NCBI RefSeq assembly: GCF_014384805.1
Contig: NZ_JACRSS010000001.1
Location: forward strand, 310,001 to 374,000
DNA from: Guopingia tenuis
GTDB lineage: Bacteria > Bacillota > Clostridia > Christensenellales > Christensenellaceae
Direction of reading: 5' to 3'
Length of the DNA: 64,000 nucleotides
Shown: positions 51,072 to 59,709 of the stretch, in pieces
Layout: each line of letters begins with the position of its first letter
Numbering within the stretch: the first letter of the stretch is position 1
The notes under the pieces: model-generated
The model's input: the letters and a program-made list of their open reading frames with translations, nothing else
What the model was told of the DNA's origin: nothing
The model's database searches: none
Position numbers and translations under genes: made by a program

Positions 51072-52823
51072 TTATTTATATAAGGGGCCATATACGGCGC
51101 AGGCACGGTAGTCTGCGCTTTCCGGCTCGCTGGTTCCAAACGCAGCCCAGGCATGGGGCCGGTAGAGATCCTCCTCGGGCACATTATGCAGGGAAACCGG
51201 AATCCGCAGCATAGATGCCAGGGTAATCAGATCCCTGCCGATATGCCCATAGGTGAAGCTGCCGTGATTGGCGCCCCAGTTAGCCATGACAGAGTACACA
51301 TCCTTGAAGGCGCCCTTGCCCGTCAGGTTGGGAACAAACCATGTCGTCGGCCAGGTGGGGTCTGTACGCTTTTCAATGAGGGCATGCACATCCTCCGGCA
51401 GCTCCACGGTGTACCCTTCCGCGATCTGCAGAACCGGGCCAAGGCCGGCCACCAGATTGACGCGCACCATAGTGACGGGCATTTCCGCCTTGGTGTTGAA
51501 ATGCGAGGAGAAGCCGCCGCCCGGGAAATAATCCAGCGCCGCCGGGCACCAGTCCGTCGCCTTCATGCAGGCATCCATGTCCTTCTGCTCCATTTCCCAC
51601 CAGGGCTTCATGACGCTTTCGCCCTTTTCATTCTTCACCTGGCCGCAGGCGTCCAGGGCGGCCGCGCCGGAGTTGATGAGATGGATAAATCCCTGCGCCG
51701 CCCGGCCGGTCAGCTTTTTCCCGGATACCCGTTCCACCGCTTCGGGCGACCAATAGGTGCGCACATCGGCAAATACACTGGATGTCCCGGTAAGCAGGTG
51801 CCCAAAGAGCATGGCGACACCATTCAGGCCGTCGTTTTCCGTGGCAAAGATCGTGGGCTGACGCTTGCCGTTCCAGTCAAAAGAGGTGTTCAGAATTGCT
51901 TCGGCAAAGTCCGCATTGGGCTGCCAGTCCGACCACATCCGCTGCCCCTGGAAGCCCCCCAGGATGCCGTTGCGGCCGTTGCCCTCCTCGATATAGCCTT
52001 TTGCTGCCAGTTTTTCATTGCCCAGGATGATATCGCGGCAGATAATCGTGTTGATGACGACATCCCGCCATTCCTCTGCTTTCTGGGCGGCCGTATGCGG
52101 CTCTGGATTTTTGTCAAAACCCTCTTTGCAGTATTTCTTTGTCCAGGCAAAGGCCCGCTCGACCTCTTCCTCGTCATAGATCTTATATTTGCGGCGGCGC
52201 AGGATTTCCGTCATATCCACCCATTCCGCACGGATTCCCAGATACCGCTGAAAGAAATCCGCATCGCATTGGGATCCGGCGATTCCCATGGAGACCGCGC
52301 CGATATTCACATAGGATTTATCCCGCATCTGTCCAACCGCTACCGCGCAGCGGGCAAACCGCAGAATTTTTTCCGCCACGTCTGCAGGAATCGGCTGATC
52401 CTCCGTGTCCTGCACGTCCCGGCCATAGATCGAGAAAGCGGGAAGCCCCTTCTGCTCATGGGCAGCCAGCACGGACGCCAGATAGACCGCGCCCGGCCGT
52501 TCGGTTCCATTGGCGCCCCAAACCGCCTTGATAGTCAGGGGATCCATATCCATCGTTTCGCTTCCAAAGCACCAGCAGGGCGTCACGGAAAGCGTGGCCA
52601 CAACATTTTCCTTGTCAAAGGCCTCTTTGCAGATATAGGCTTCCCGCGATCCGCTGATGGCGCAGGGCGATATCACGCACTCTGCCGCCGTTCCATCGGC
52701 GTATTTCACATTTGCTTCGATGAGTTCCTTGGCGCGCTTTGCCATGATGAAAGCCTTTTCCTCCAGGCCTTCCATTCTTCTTCCATCGATGATCGGACGA
52801 ATTCCAATTTTCGGTTTGCTCAT
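51072..52823 (-). CDS. fucI: L-fucose isomerase (L-fucose/D-arabinose ketol-isomerase)
   Basis: Mn-dependent aldose-ketose isomerase of about 590 residues; the product is 583. Hallmarks: start KIGIRPIIDGRR, SPCWCFGSETMDMDP in part, MGIAGSQCDADFFQ, ATENDGLNGVAMLFGHLLTGTSSVFADVRTYW (with metal-binding Glu/Asp) and the C-terminal NHGSFTYGHIGRDLITLASMLRIPV including the metal histidine. It also accepts D-arabinose in characterised relatives. Divergent from the AraC regulator and followed by araB. Confidence 0.93.
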   Translation of the reverse strand: MSKPKIGIRPIIDGRRMEGLEEKAFIMAKRAKELIEANVKYADGTAAECVISPCAISGSREAYICKEAFDKENVVATLSVTPCWCFGSETMDMDPLTIKAVWGANGTERPGAVYLASVLAAHEQKGLPAFSIYGRDVQDTEDQPIPADVAEKILRFARCAVAVGQMRDKSYVNIGAVSMGIAGSQCDADFFQRYLGIRAEWVDMTEILRRRKYKIYDEEEVERAFAWTKKYCKEGFDKNPEPHTAAQKAEEWRDVVINTIICRDIILGNEKLAAKGYIEEGNGRNGILGGFQGQRMWSDWQPNADFAEAILNTSFDWNGKRQPTIFATENDGLNGVAMLFGHLLTGTSSVFADVRTYWSPEAVERVSGKKLTGRAAQGFIHLINSGAAALDACGQVKNEKGESVMKPWWEMEQKDMDACMKATDWCPAALDYFPGGGFSSHFNTKAEMPVTMVRVNLVAGLGPVLQIAEGYTVELPEDVHALIEKRTDPTWPTTWFVPNLTGKGAFKDVYSVMANWGANHGSFTYGHIGRDLITLASMLRIPVSLHNVPEEDLYRPHAWAAFGTSEPESADYRACAVYGPLYK

Positions 52824-53020
52824 TTCTCTTTCCCTCCCTATGATTTTTCCGCCTTCCCGGCGTTATTTTTATTTTTTCTTATCTTGAGTATACAATCCGC
52901 CGGACATATTGGAAATGTGATATTTTGCCGCTCACTTTTGTTATTTTGCTTTTTGGATGGATTTATTATATCATAGAGTCAAAAGAAACGCGAGGAATTC
53001 CGGCAGTTGGGAGGCAGTCT

Positions 53021-53854
53021 ATGGCGTATATACACTATTATCTCGATTCCAAAACATCCCCAAAAGCGCAGTTCCGTCCCCGGCTTCTCTATACGGGAAC
53101 AGTGGCCGACGATCCCCATTGGTTTAATATAGAGCATACCCATGATTTTTTTGAGGTTCTCTATGTCGTCAAAGGAACCGGGACGGCGGTTCTCGACCAC
53201 ACCCCTTTTGAGCTGCATTCCGGCGACCTTGTCCTCATAAACCCGGGCGTCCTCCACGAAGAACGTTCTGCCGAAGATGCACCGCTCAATCTGATATTTC
53301 TGGGAACCGAAGGGTTCTGCCTGGGCGGCTGTCCGCCCAACTGCCTGCTCCAGCCCGGAGAACCGCCGGTTTTTTCCAGCGGCATACACCGCGGCGCCGT
53401 CGAACGGTATTTCAGCGACCTTTTGCGGGAAACCTCCAGCCAGGTGGAATATTATGAAGAGGTTTCCCAGGCGCTTCTCGCCGCCCTTCTGCTCTTTCTC
53501 CTGCGCATCCGCATGGCCGACCCCCAGTCTCATGCGCCTGACGGCGAGTGCGAGCGGGTCAAGGCATATATCAACGAAAACTATACGAAGCCCCTCACAT
53601 TGGAATCACTTTCCCAGAGCGTCTATATCAGCAAATATCATCTGGCCCATCTGTTCAAGAGCCAGACCGGCGTTTCCCCCATCAAATATCTGATTACCCG
53701 GCGCATGGAGGAGGCGCAGCATCTTTTGCGGGAAACGGATCTGCCCATCCGCGCCATCGCGGAAAAGGTGGGATACGACGACCCCGCCTATTTCAGCCAG
53801 ATCTTTAAAAAAACCGTTGGAAGCTCCCCCCTGTCCTATCGGAATTCCAAATAG
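53021..53854 (+). CDS. AraC-family transcriptional regulator
   Basis: 277 residues: N-terminal cupin-like sugar-binding domain (HTHDFFEVLYVVKGTGTAVLDHTPFELHSGDLVLINPGVLHEE in part), C-terminal twin HTH with LTLESLSQSVYISKYHLAHLFKSQTGVSPIKYLITRRMEEA and AIAEKVGYDDPAYFSQIFKK. Start ATG with GGGAGG eight bases upstream; an in-frame extension to 52925 is not favoured. Divergent from fucI-araB, so probably their activator. The intergenic -35 elements are poor, as expected for activator-dependent promoters. Confidence 0.9.
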   Translation: MAYIHYYLDSKTSPKAQFRPRLLYTGTVADDPHWFNIEHTHDFFEVLYVVKGTGTAVLDHTPFELHSGDLVLINPGVLHEERSAEDAPLNLIFLGTEGFCLGGCPPNCLLQPGEPPVFSSGIHRGAVERYFSDLLRETSSQVEYYEEVSQALLAALLLFLLRIRMADPQSHAPDGECERVKAYINENYTKPLTLESLSQSVYISKYHLAHLFKSQTGVSPIKYLITRRMEEAQHLLRETDLPIRAIAEKVGYDDPAYFSQIFKKTVGSSPLSYRNSK

Positions 53855-53863
53855 TCCAGCGGC

Positions 53864-53893
53864 GGCCGGGAAAAACCACACGGCCTGTTTTTT
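53864..53893 (+). terminator. terminator after the AraC regulator
   Basis: GGCCG (53864-53868) and CGGCC (53881-53885) form the stem, followed by TGTTTTTT on the plus strand. It overlaps the end of the convergent membrane gene. Confidence 0.6.
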
Positions 53894-54302
53894 AATCCAT
53901 CTCCGGCCGCTGTTCGATGATCTTTTTATCCCCGTAATATTGTGTCAGGATCAAAAGCAGTGCGCTGCATGCGAAAATTCCATCCATAATTCCCGCCGGA
54001 AGCATAAAGATCATCAGCGCCATGGTTATCACGCAATTGATGATGGAAAGGACGAGTCCCCACATTTTATTTTTCCACAACCCAATCGCCCCCATCACCC
54101 GCACAACGCCATACAGCAGACCTATGGCAAGCATGAGAGACATGTTTTCCTGCAAATAAGGGACAATAAAAGAGAAATACCGGCCAACGCCAAAGGCGTC
54201 GCTGCCCGAAAGGAGAATAGGAATCAGGCAAAGGCAGCCCCCAATCTCCATAAATCCGCCATGAATCAGCATCAGTATGGATGCCGCTTTATATCTTTTT
54301 AT
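53892..54302 (-). CDS. small multi-pass membrane protein, unknown function
   Basis: Four membrane helices are visible. From the first ATG (54272) the product is 126 residues and begins MLIHGGFMEIGGC with no ribosome binding site. Ten codons further upstream, ATA AAA AGA TAT AAA gives a natural MKRYKAAS N-terminus just after GAGGAAGG. I report this longer form and flag the ATA start. If ATA cannot be used, the shorter version stands. Function unknown; nothing catalytic seen. Confidence 0.6.
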   Translation of the reverse strand: MKRYKAASILMLIHGGFMEIGGCLCLIPILLSGSDAFGVGRYFSFIVPYLQENMSLMLAIGLLYGVVRVMGAIGLWKNKMWGLVLSIINCVITMALMIFMLPAGIMDGIFACSALLLILTQYYGDKKIIEQRPEMD

Positions 54303-54318
54303 ATAACCTTCCTCAAAT

Positions 54319-54358
54319 TAAAAACAGCCGGAAGAACCCGTCTTTCCGGCTGTTTTGC
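54319..54358 (-). terminator. terminator after the DegV gene
   Basis: AAAACAGCCGGAA (54321-54333) pairs with TTCCGGCTGTTTT (54344-54356), followed by a T run on the minus strand. Confidence 0.92.
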
Positions 54359-55240
54359 TTATACTGTCCGCTCTTTTCCCATGATGAGAACTGCCATGGT
54401 CCCGGGGCCGCAATGGCAGCCGATGACCGGGCCAACATCCATAAACCAGAGATTTTTGAATTGGAAACGGCGTTCCAGCTCTTCTTTCAGCGCTGTCGCC
54501 TGCTCCACATTATCCGCATTATAGACCACGCAGAGTTCCCGGAAAATATCATCGTCTACGGCGTTTTCCGAAACTTTGTCCGCCAGATATTTCACTACCT
54601 TTTTCCGGCCCTTTACCTTATCAAAGGCGACAATCTTTCCCTCACGGGTGAGGGTCAGGATGGGCTTGAGATCTAGAATCGAGCCGATGGTCGCCGTCAC
54701 CGCCGAAAGCCGCCCCGTCCGCTTGAGATAGTTGAGGCTGTCTACGGAAAAGAAATGTAGTGTCCGCATTTTATTCTTCTCCACCCATTCCACAATCTCG
54801 TCAAAGCTCTTTCCTTCTTCCTTGAGCTTCACGGCATGATAGACCAAAAGGCCCGCACCCATCGCGATTCCCTTGGAATCGATGATGGTAATTTTAGCCT
54901 CCGGATAGTTTTCCAAAGCCTTTTCTCTGGCGCCCAGGGCCAGTTCATAGTGTGCGCTCAACTGGGAAGAAAAACAAATATAAATGACGTCCTTATGATC
55001 CTTAATAATGCCTTCAAAAAATTCCTGAATGTCGAGCGGGGAGCGCGTGGATGTCGAGGCCTCTGCCCCTTGCCGGAGCTTTGTATAAAAGCCCTTAAAA
55101 TCCGTGTTGCGTCCCAGGTCATAGAGTTCCTCCTTGCCGTCCACCGTGTAAGGCATCAGAAACACCGGGATTTGGTGCTCATCGGCAAAGGTATAGGGAA
55201 TCTCCGTGTCTGAATCTGTCATAATCACAAATTCTCGCAT
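54359..55240 (-). CDS. DegV family fatty-acid-binding protein
   Basis: A 293-residue DegV/FakB-like protein; DegV proteins bind fatty acids and FakB members present them to the FakA kinase. The N-terminus is VIMTDSDTEIPYTFADEHQIPVFLMPYTVDG. It contains STSTRSPLDIQEFFEG, ITIIDSKGIAMGAGLLVYHA and the LNYLKRTGRLSAVTATIGSILDLKPIL signature in part. No fakA is adjacent. Confidence 0.93.
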   Translation of the reverse strand: MREFVIMTDSDTEIPYTFADEHQIPVFLMPYTVDGKEELYDLGRNTDFKGFYTKLRQGAEASTSTRSPLDIQEFFEGIIKDHKDVIYICFSSQLSAHYELALGAREKALENYPEAKITIIDSKGIAMGAGLLVYHAVKLKEEGKSFDEIVEWVEKNKMRTLHFFSVDSLNYLKRTGRLSAVTATIGSILDLKPILTLTREGKIVAFDKVKGRKKVVKYLADKVSENAVDDDIFRELCVVYNADNVEQATALKEELERRFQFKNLWFMDVGPVIGCHCGPGTMAVLIMGKERTV

Positions 55241-55287
55241 ACTGTACCTCCTTGTTCTTATTCTATATGCAATGCAAAGGCAGGCGC

Positions 55288-56013
55288 TCAGGCGCTGCCG
55301 GTTCGCCGTTTTCGTTCCGCCAGATATTCGTCAAAGGTTTGCATGCTGCGGCTCACAATGAGCTCCTCCGGGAATCCTTCGTCCGTGAGCGCCTCGACGG
55401 CTTCATCAAAATAACCCACGCGGAAACACACATGGGCGTCGCTGCCCACGGAAATACGCACGCTGTGCTTTTTGCAGAGCCGGATGATTTCCCGGCATAT
55501 GCTGGGGCTGCCCTTGCGGAAGGCAAAGGAATGGTTGTTAATTTCCAGGAGCTTATTCTGGCGCTTGGCCTCCTGCACCACTGCCTCCCGGTCGATTTCA
55601 AATTGGGGATTTCCGGGATGGCCGATGATGTCGATATAGGGATTTTGCAAGGCTCCGATCATCGCCTGGGTATTTTCCATCTTCGTCCCGGAAGATATAG
55701 TCACATCATGAAGAGAGGCAATGACAAAATCCGGAACCATCAGGTGTTCCCGCTTCATGTCCACCTGTCCGGAATAATCCATGATATTGACCTCTGCGCC
55801 TTTGATAATCCGGACGCCGTTATATTTCTTCGGAAAGCAGTTTTGAATGCGTATCGTAAAATTAGGCTGCACCCCAGGCACCTTCTCGCTGTGCTCGGAA
55901 GTAACAATCCCCTCCAGGCCGCGCTTTGCAGCAAAATCCAAGTTTTCCAGCAAAGTGGAAAACGCGTGTCCGCTGACGACGGTGTGGGTGTGTGTATCTA
56001 CCAGAAGTCTCAT
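55288..56013 (-). CDS. PHP-domain phosphatase (YcdX-like)
   Basis: A 241-residue metal-dependent hydrolase of the PHP superfamily, with metal ligands in VDTHTHTVVSGHAF, TSEHSEKV, IIKGAEVNI, ASLHDVT, IIGHPGNPQF and the terminal VGSDAHV. The YcdX subfamily uses three metals and hydrolyses phosphoesters. Physiological substrate unknown. Confidence 0.88.
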   Translation of the reverse strand: MRLLVDTHTHTVVSGHAFSTLLENLDFAAKRGLEGIVTSEHSEKVPGVQPNFTIRIQNCFPKKYNGVRIIKGAEVNIMDYSGQVDMKREHLMVPDFVIASLHDVTISSGTKMENTQAMIGALQNPYIDIIGHPGNPQFEIDREAVVQEAKRQNKLLEINNHSFAFRKGSPSICREIIRLCKKHSVRISVGSDAHVCFRVGYFDEAVEALTDEGFPEELIVSRSMQTFDEYLAERKRRTGSA

Positions 56014-56140
56014 AGTTTCCTCCGTCTGCTATTCAGGCTGCCTGCGTCTCATGCAGGCGGCTCTCTCCTTTGTTCTCATCGGTTCGATACTAGTATACAT
56101 GCTTTTTCCCTATTTTTCAATCAAGAGAAATGTAAAAGAT

Positions 56141-57010
56141 TTATGGACGGGTACGAGCATAGTGAAACAGCATCTGCTGGGCAATACCTCCATATTCCCC
56201 AAAGGTGTTCTGCACAAAAACACTGAGGGCCCGGTCGCTTTTCAGCTCCACACCATACATCTCCCGAAGCACCCGCCGGATCCAGACGTCTGCCGGAAAG
56301 GCATTCTTTTTATGCATGGAAAACAAAAGAATGCAGTCGGCCACCTTAGGCCCGACACCGGGGAATTTTTGCAGCGCAGCCTTTGCCTCCCCATAGGGCA
56401 GCCGGGCAATGGCCTCCAGATCCTCCCCGGCCGCTGCCATGCCTGCCGTTTTAGCGATATATTCCGCCCGGTATCCGGCCCCCAGCTCCCGCAGGCGCTC
56501 CGGAGATACATCCGCCAGTTCTTCAGGGGATGGAAACGTATAGAGCGTTTCCCCGCGGAAGCGGATGGGCTTGCCCGCTTCCCGGGCGATGGCCTGCACA
56601 ATTTTGCGTATGCGGCCCACGTTGTTATTCGCGGAAACAATGAAGGTTATCAGAGTTTCAAAAGGCTCCTGGTTGAGCAGGCGCATGCCCCTGGAATATG
56701 CCGCGGCTTTTTTTACAATGGGGTCCCGGGAAAGCTCTTTCAGAATTTTTTCATAGGATAAGTTTAAATCAAAATAATCCTTCCAGATTGCCTCATATTC
56801 CTCTCGAGAGCAGGGCTCGAGAAAAAATCCCTCTGTTGTGTTCCCAATAAACAGCGCCCGTCCCCGGGCCACGCCCTGATAGCCTCCGTCTTTAGGGAGA
56901 AAACGGAAGGCCTGCCCGCATTCAAACACGATCTCCGGCCGAAGCTCCACTCCTTTTATATATACTCTGTTTTCCGCGAATTCTTCCCTCATCTGCTGAT
57001 TTCCGATCAT
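56141..57010 (-). CDS. 8-oxoguanine DNA glycosylase/AP lyase, OGG1 type
   Basis: Removes 8-oxoguanine opposite C. The 289-residue protein has the OGG N-domain (ECGQAFRFLP), SANNNVGRIRKIVQ, and the HhH-GPD core LQKFPGVGPKVADCILLFSM with catalytic lysine, then the PADVWIRR aspartate. Start at MIGNQQMREE, with GGGAG upstream; an in-frame TTG 21 bases further up is not used. No signal for export. Confidence 0.92.
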   Translation of the reverse strand: MIGNQQMREEFAENRVYIKGVELRPEIVFECGQAFRFLPKDGGYQGVARGRALFIGNTTEGFFLEPCSREEYEAIWKDYFDLNLSYEKILKELSRDPIVKKAAAYSRGMRLLNQEPFETLITFIVSANNNVGRIRKIVQAIAREAGKPIRFRGETLYTFPSPEELADVSPERLRELGAGYRAEYIAKTAGMAAAGEDLEAIARLPYGEAKAALQKFPGVGPKVADCILLFSMHKKNAFPADVWIRRVLREMYGVELKSDRALSVFVQNTFGEYGGIAQQMLFHYARTRP

Positions 57011-57120
57011 CAAAATCTCCCGCCCCGGCAAGCATCTGTTTGCAACGGTTGCTTATAGAAAAAACACATCACTTTTATATCTCGCCGAACAAGGCCCGGC
57101 GGTTCCGCCGTTAACAAAAA

Positions 57121-57145
57121 AAGCCGCATAACGGATATGCGGCTT
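57121..57145 (-). terminator. terminator after rpmA
   Basis: AAGCCGCATA (57121-57130) pairs with TATGCGGCTT (57136-57145). On the minus strand it ends in TTTTTTT (57114-57120). Confidence 0.92.
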
Positions 57146-57156
57146 TCTCTCTTTCC

Positions 57157-57411
57157 TTATTGCGGGTAGATGCTTACCTGCTTCTTATCCCGGCCCAAAC
57201 GCTCGAACCGTACCACACCGCTTTCCAGAGCGAATAAGGTATCGTCGCCGCCTTTGCCAACATTGGTTCCCGGATGAATCTTCGTTCCTCTCTGCCGAAC
57301 CAGAATGTTTCCGGCCAGAACATACTGTCCGTCAGCACGCTTCACGCCCAAACGCTTGGATTCGCTGTCGCGGCCGTTCTTGGTGCTTCCCATTCCTTTT
57401 TTATGTGCCAT
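57157..57411 (-). CDS. rpmA: 50S ribosomal protein L27
   Basis: Binds near the peptidyl transferase centre and its N-terminus reaches the P-site tRNA. The 84-residue protein starts AHKKGMGSTKNGRDSESKRLG, so it has the short mature N-terminus. Most Firmicutes L27 precursors begin with about nine extra residues that the Prp protease removes, and a prp gene lies between rplU and rpmA. Here there is no extension and only 50 bases between the two genes, with no prp. Confidence 0.97.
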   Translation of the reverse strand: MAHKKGMGSTKNGRDSESKRLGVKRADGQYVLAGNILVRQRGTKIHPGTNVGKGGDDTLFALESGVVRFERLGRDKKQVSIYPQ

Positions 57412-57461
57412 AACTTGTTCACCTCACTTCTTGCTTGAACACGTTTTCCAAAAAACCGGCA

Positions 57462-57767
57462 TTAGCCAATGGATGTGATTTCCACTCTTGTATACGGCTG
57501 ACGATGGCCCTGCGTGCGGTGGTAATCTTTTTTGGCTTTATACTTATAGACAATGATCTTTTTCGCCTTGTCCTGCGCCAAAACCTTACCAACGACCTTT
57601 ACGCCGTCAACAACGGGAGAGCCAACTTTCACATCGTCGCCGTCTACGACCATCAATGCTTCAAAGGAAACTTCCGCGCCAACTTCCGCGTCCAGCTTCT
57701 CAACATCGATGAATCTTCCGGGCTCCGCTTTATATTGCTTTCCGCCTGTTTTGATGATTGCATACAT
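57462..57767 (-). CDS. rplU: 50S ribosomal protein L21
   Basis: 101 residues beginning MYAIIKTGGKQYKAEPGRFIDVEKL, with the C-terminal YKAKKDYHRTQGHRQPYTRVEI motif of L21. First gene of the rplU-rpmA pair, under a strong promoter and probable L21 leader. Confidence 0.97.
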   Translation of the reverse strand: MYAIIKTGGKQYKAEPGRFIDVEKLDAEVGAEVSFEALMVVDGDDVKVGSPVVDGVKVVGKVLAQDKAKKIIVYKYKAKKDYHRTQGHRQPYTRVEITSIG

Positions 57768-57771
57768 AAGA

Positions 57772-57848
57772 CTTATCCTCCTCTATCCAGTCTCGCCAAT
57801 GAGGTACCGGAAAATCCCGGATTTCAAAACCCTTCTCGTGCGGCTCAC
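57772..57848 (-). promoter_or_regulatory. probable L21 leader (autoregulatory mRNA element)
   Basis: The 5' UTR contains a CCGGgattttCCGG hairpin (about 57806-57819) and the CCTCATTGGCGAGAC segment that I recall from Firmicutes L21 leaders, ending at the GAGGAGG ribosome binding site. Identity is by remembered consensus. Confidence 0.55.
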
Positions 57849-57854
57849 TTGGAT

Positions 57855-57883
57855 ATTTTATCATTCCCGGGCGGGCTTGTCAA
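57855..57883 (-). promoter_or_regulatory. sigma-A promoter of rplU-rpmA
   Basis: Minus strand TTGACA, 17 bases, TAAAAT, upstream of the L21 leader. Confidence 0.85.
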
Positions 57884-57922
57884 CGAAAAAAGAAAAGTTT
57901 CAGCGGAAAAACGGCAAAACAG

Positions 57923-57943
57923 GGGCATCTGCCCCTGTTTCTT
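57923..57943 (-). terminator. probable terminator after the first epimerase gene
   Basis: ACAGGGGCA pairs with TGCCCCTGT with a two-base loop; on the minus strand the run TTTTG follows. Sits between the epimerase stop and the rplU promoter. Confidence 0.6.
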
Positions 57944-57953
57944 TCCCTTTTGT

Positions 57954-58802
57954 TCATCCGCGGCGGAAACCGTATTTATCCATCATTTCCAGCGTAAACT
58001 CCAAGCTGTCCTTGGCGAACTGCACCGGGTCGCCGATGATGTCGCGGTAGATGCTGTCGCAGGTCATATCAAAGCCTTCAAAGCCTGCATAGCCGTCAAA
58101 GCCCACTTCCTTGAAGGCCTCAAACACCTCATCCCAGTTGATGATATCGTCATAGCCCGGGCGGCCCCGGTCGTTGCCGCAGAGATGGAAGTATCCCAGC
58201 TTATCCCCCACTTTCCGAATCGCATCGCCAAAATTGCGTTCTTCATAGCACATATGGAAGCTGTCGAAATGAATGATCACATTGGGTTCATCCACCATGC
58301 GGACAAATTTCAGCGCCTGATCCGCCGTATTTACCAGATGGTTGGCAAACCGGCTGGCCGGCTCGATCCCCACCGTAATGCCAAAATCCTGGGCATATTT
58401 TGCCACCTGCTTCATAGCCGCCGTGCAGTATTCCCATTCCATTTCAGAGGCCGGGCCCGGCGGAACCGGCTTATTGGGCAGGACATAGCCCATGCCGGAA
58501 AACATCGTGGCGCCGACAGCCGCCGTTTTATCAATACATTCCTTTAAGAAATCCAGGCCGAGTTTCCGTTTTTCCGGATCGCTGGAGCCGATATCCCATT
58601 GCGGATTGGGGATGATGGTAGAGCAGGTCGGCTCAATGGCCCCATCCAGCCGGTCCTTTACGGCGGCCGGATCAAATTTATCAATTTCCATCAACGGAAA
58701 TTCGATAAAATCCAGGCCGATCTCCTTACACCGATCGATGATATAGAGTGTGTCATTCCCAAAATGACTTCCCCATGCATAGGTGTGGATTCCAATTTTC
58801 AT
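57954..58802 (-). CDS. sugar phosphate isomerase/epimerase, D-tagatose/psicose 3-epimerase-like (paralogue 1)
   Basis: A 282-residue TIM barrel of the ketose 3-epimerase type. Starts MKIGIHTYAWGSHFG. The metal Glu is in VGIEPASRF, the Asp-His pair in IIHFDSFHMCYEE and the last Glu in GFEGF. An unusual HLCGNDRG loop follows strand 6. Specific sugar unknown. It is the last of three tandem paralogues and most like the middle one. Confidence 0.82.
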   Translation of the reverse strand: MKIGIHTYAWGSHFGNDTLYIIDRCKEIGLDFIEFPLMEIDKFDPAAVKDRLDGAIEPTCSTIIPNPQWDIGSSDPEKRKLGLDFLKECIDKTAAVGATMFSGMGYVLPNKPVPPGPASEMEWEYCTAAMKQVAKYAQDFGITVGIEPASRFANHLVNTADQALKFVRMVDEPNVIIHFDSFHMCYEERNFGDAIRKVGDKLGYFHLCGNDRGRPGYDDIINWDEVFEAFKEVGFDGYAGFEGFDMTCDSIYRDIIGDPVQFAKDSLEFTLEMMDKYGFRRG

Positions 58803-58840
58803 GCGTCAATTCCCTCCTTTTATTCCAGGCATTCCTGCCC

Positions 58841-59689
58841 TTATCCCCGTTTCATACCGTATTTCTCCATCATTTGCATGGCAAAGGCCATGCTGTCCCG
58901 TGCGAAATCCTCCGGCTTTCCGATGAGATCCCGGCGGGTGGCGCGGCATGTCATATCAAAGCCTTCAAAGCCCAGGTAGTCGTCAAAACCCACGCGCTTC
59001 AGCGCCCGGAATACGGCGTCCCAGTCAATGATATCGTCTTCGCCGGGCTTTCCGCGGTCGTTGCCGCACATATGGAAATATTTCAGCTTGCTTCCGGCCT
59101 TTATGATCGCATCATAGAAGCTGCGCTCTTCATAGCACATATGAAAAGTGTCCAGATGGACGATCAGATTGGGTTCCCCCACCAGGTCGATGAAATGCAG
59201 CGCCTGTTCCGCTGTGTTTACCAGATGGTTGGCGAAACGGTTGGCCGCTTCAATGCCGATGGTAATGCCGAAATCCTGCGCATAGCGCGCCGCTTCCCGC
59301 ACAGCCGCCGCGCAGTAATCCCATTCCTTTTGGGGGATCGGGCCGTTGGGCAGCTCCTTTTTGGCCATCACATAACTGTTTCCGGAAAACATCGTCGCCC
59401 CCACGGCGGCAGTTGCGTCAATGCACCGTTTTAAAAAGGCAATGCCCCGCTTGCGCTTTTCCGGGTCGTCCGAGCCGATATCCCAATCCGGGTTGGGAAT
59501 AATGGTGGAGCAAGTGGGCTCAATGGCCCCGTCCAGCCGATCCTTCACGGCAGCGGGATCAAAGGCGTCAATTTCCATGAGCGGCAGCTCGATAAAATCA
59601 AAGCCCAGCTCCTTGCATTTGTCGATGATATACAGGGTATCGTTTCCAAAATGACTGCCCCATGCATAGGTGTGAATTCCAATTTTCAT
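58841..59689 (-). CDS. sugar phosphate isomerase/epimerase (paralogue 2)
   Basis: 282 residues, nearly colinear with the downstream paralogue (same N-terminal MKIGIHTYAWGSHFGNDTLYIID, same EPTCSTIIPNP region). Catalytic residues are retained: GIEAANRF, VHLDTFHMCYEE, GFEGF. Differences cluster in surface helices and the substrate loop (VMAKKELPNGP versus VLPNKPVPPGP). Probable recent duplication with altered specificity. Confidence 0.82.
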   Translation of the reverse strand: MKIGIHTYAWGSHFGNDTLYIIDKCKELGFDFIELPLMEIDAFDPAAVKDRLDGAIEPTCSTIIPNPDWDIGSDDPEKRKRGIAFLKRCIDATAAVGATMFSGNSYVMAKKELPNGPIPQKEWDYCAAAVREAARYAQDFGITIGIEAANRFANHLVNTAEQALHFIDLVGEPNLIVHLDTFHMCYEERSFYDAIIKAGSKLKYFHMCGNDRGKPGEDDIIDWDAVFRALKRVGFDDYLGFEGFDMTCRATRRDLIGKPEDFARDSMAFAMQMMEKYGMKRG

Positions 59690-59709
59690 ATTACGCCGCT
59701 TCCTTTCTC

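Noticed and set aside
49456..51111. 551-codon plus-strand open frame
   Set aside because: Antisense to araB; composition and lack of domains show it is a shadow.
51153..52976. 607-codon plus-strand open frame
   Set aside because: Antisense to fucI. Long, but explained by the third-position bias of the real gene; no RBS.
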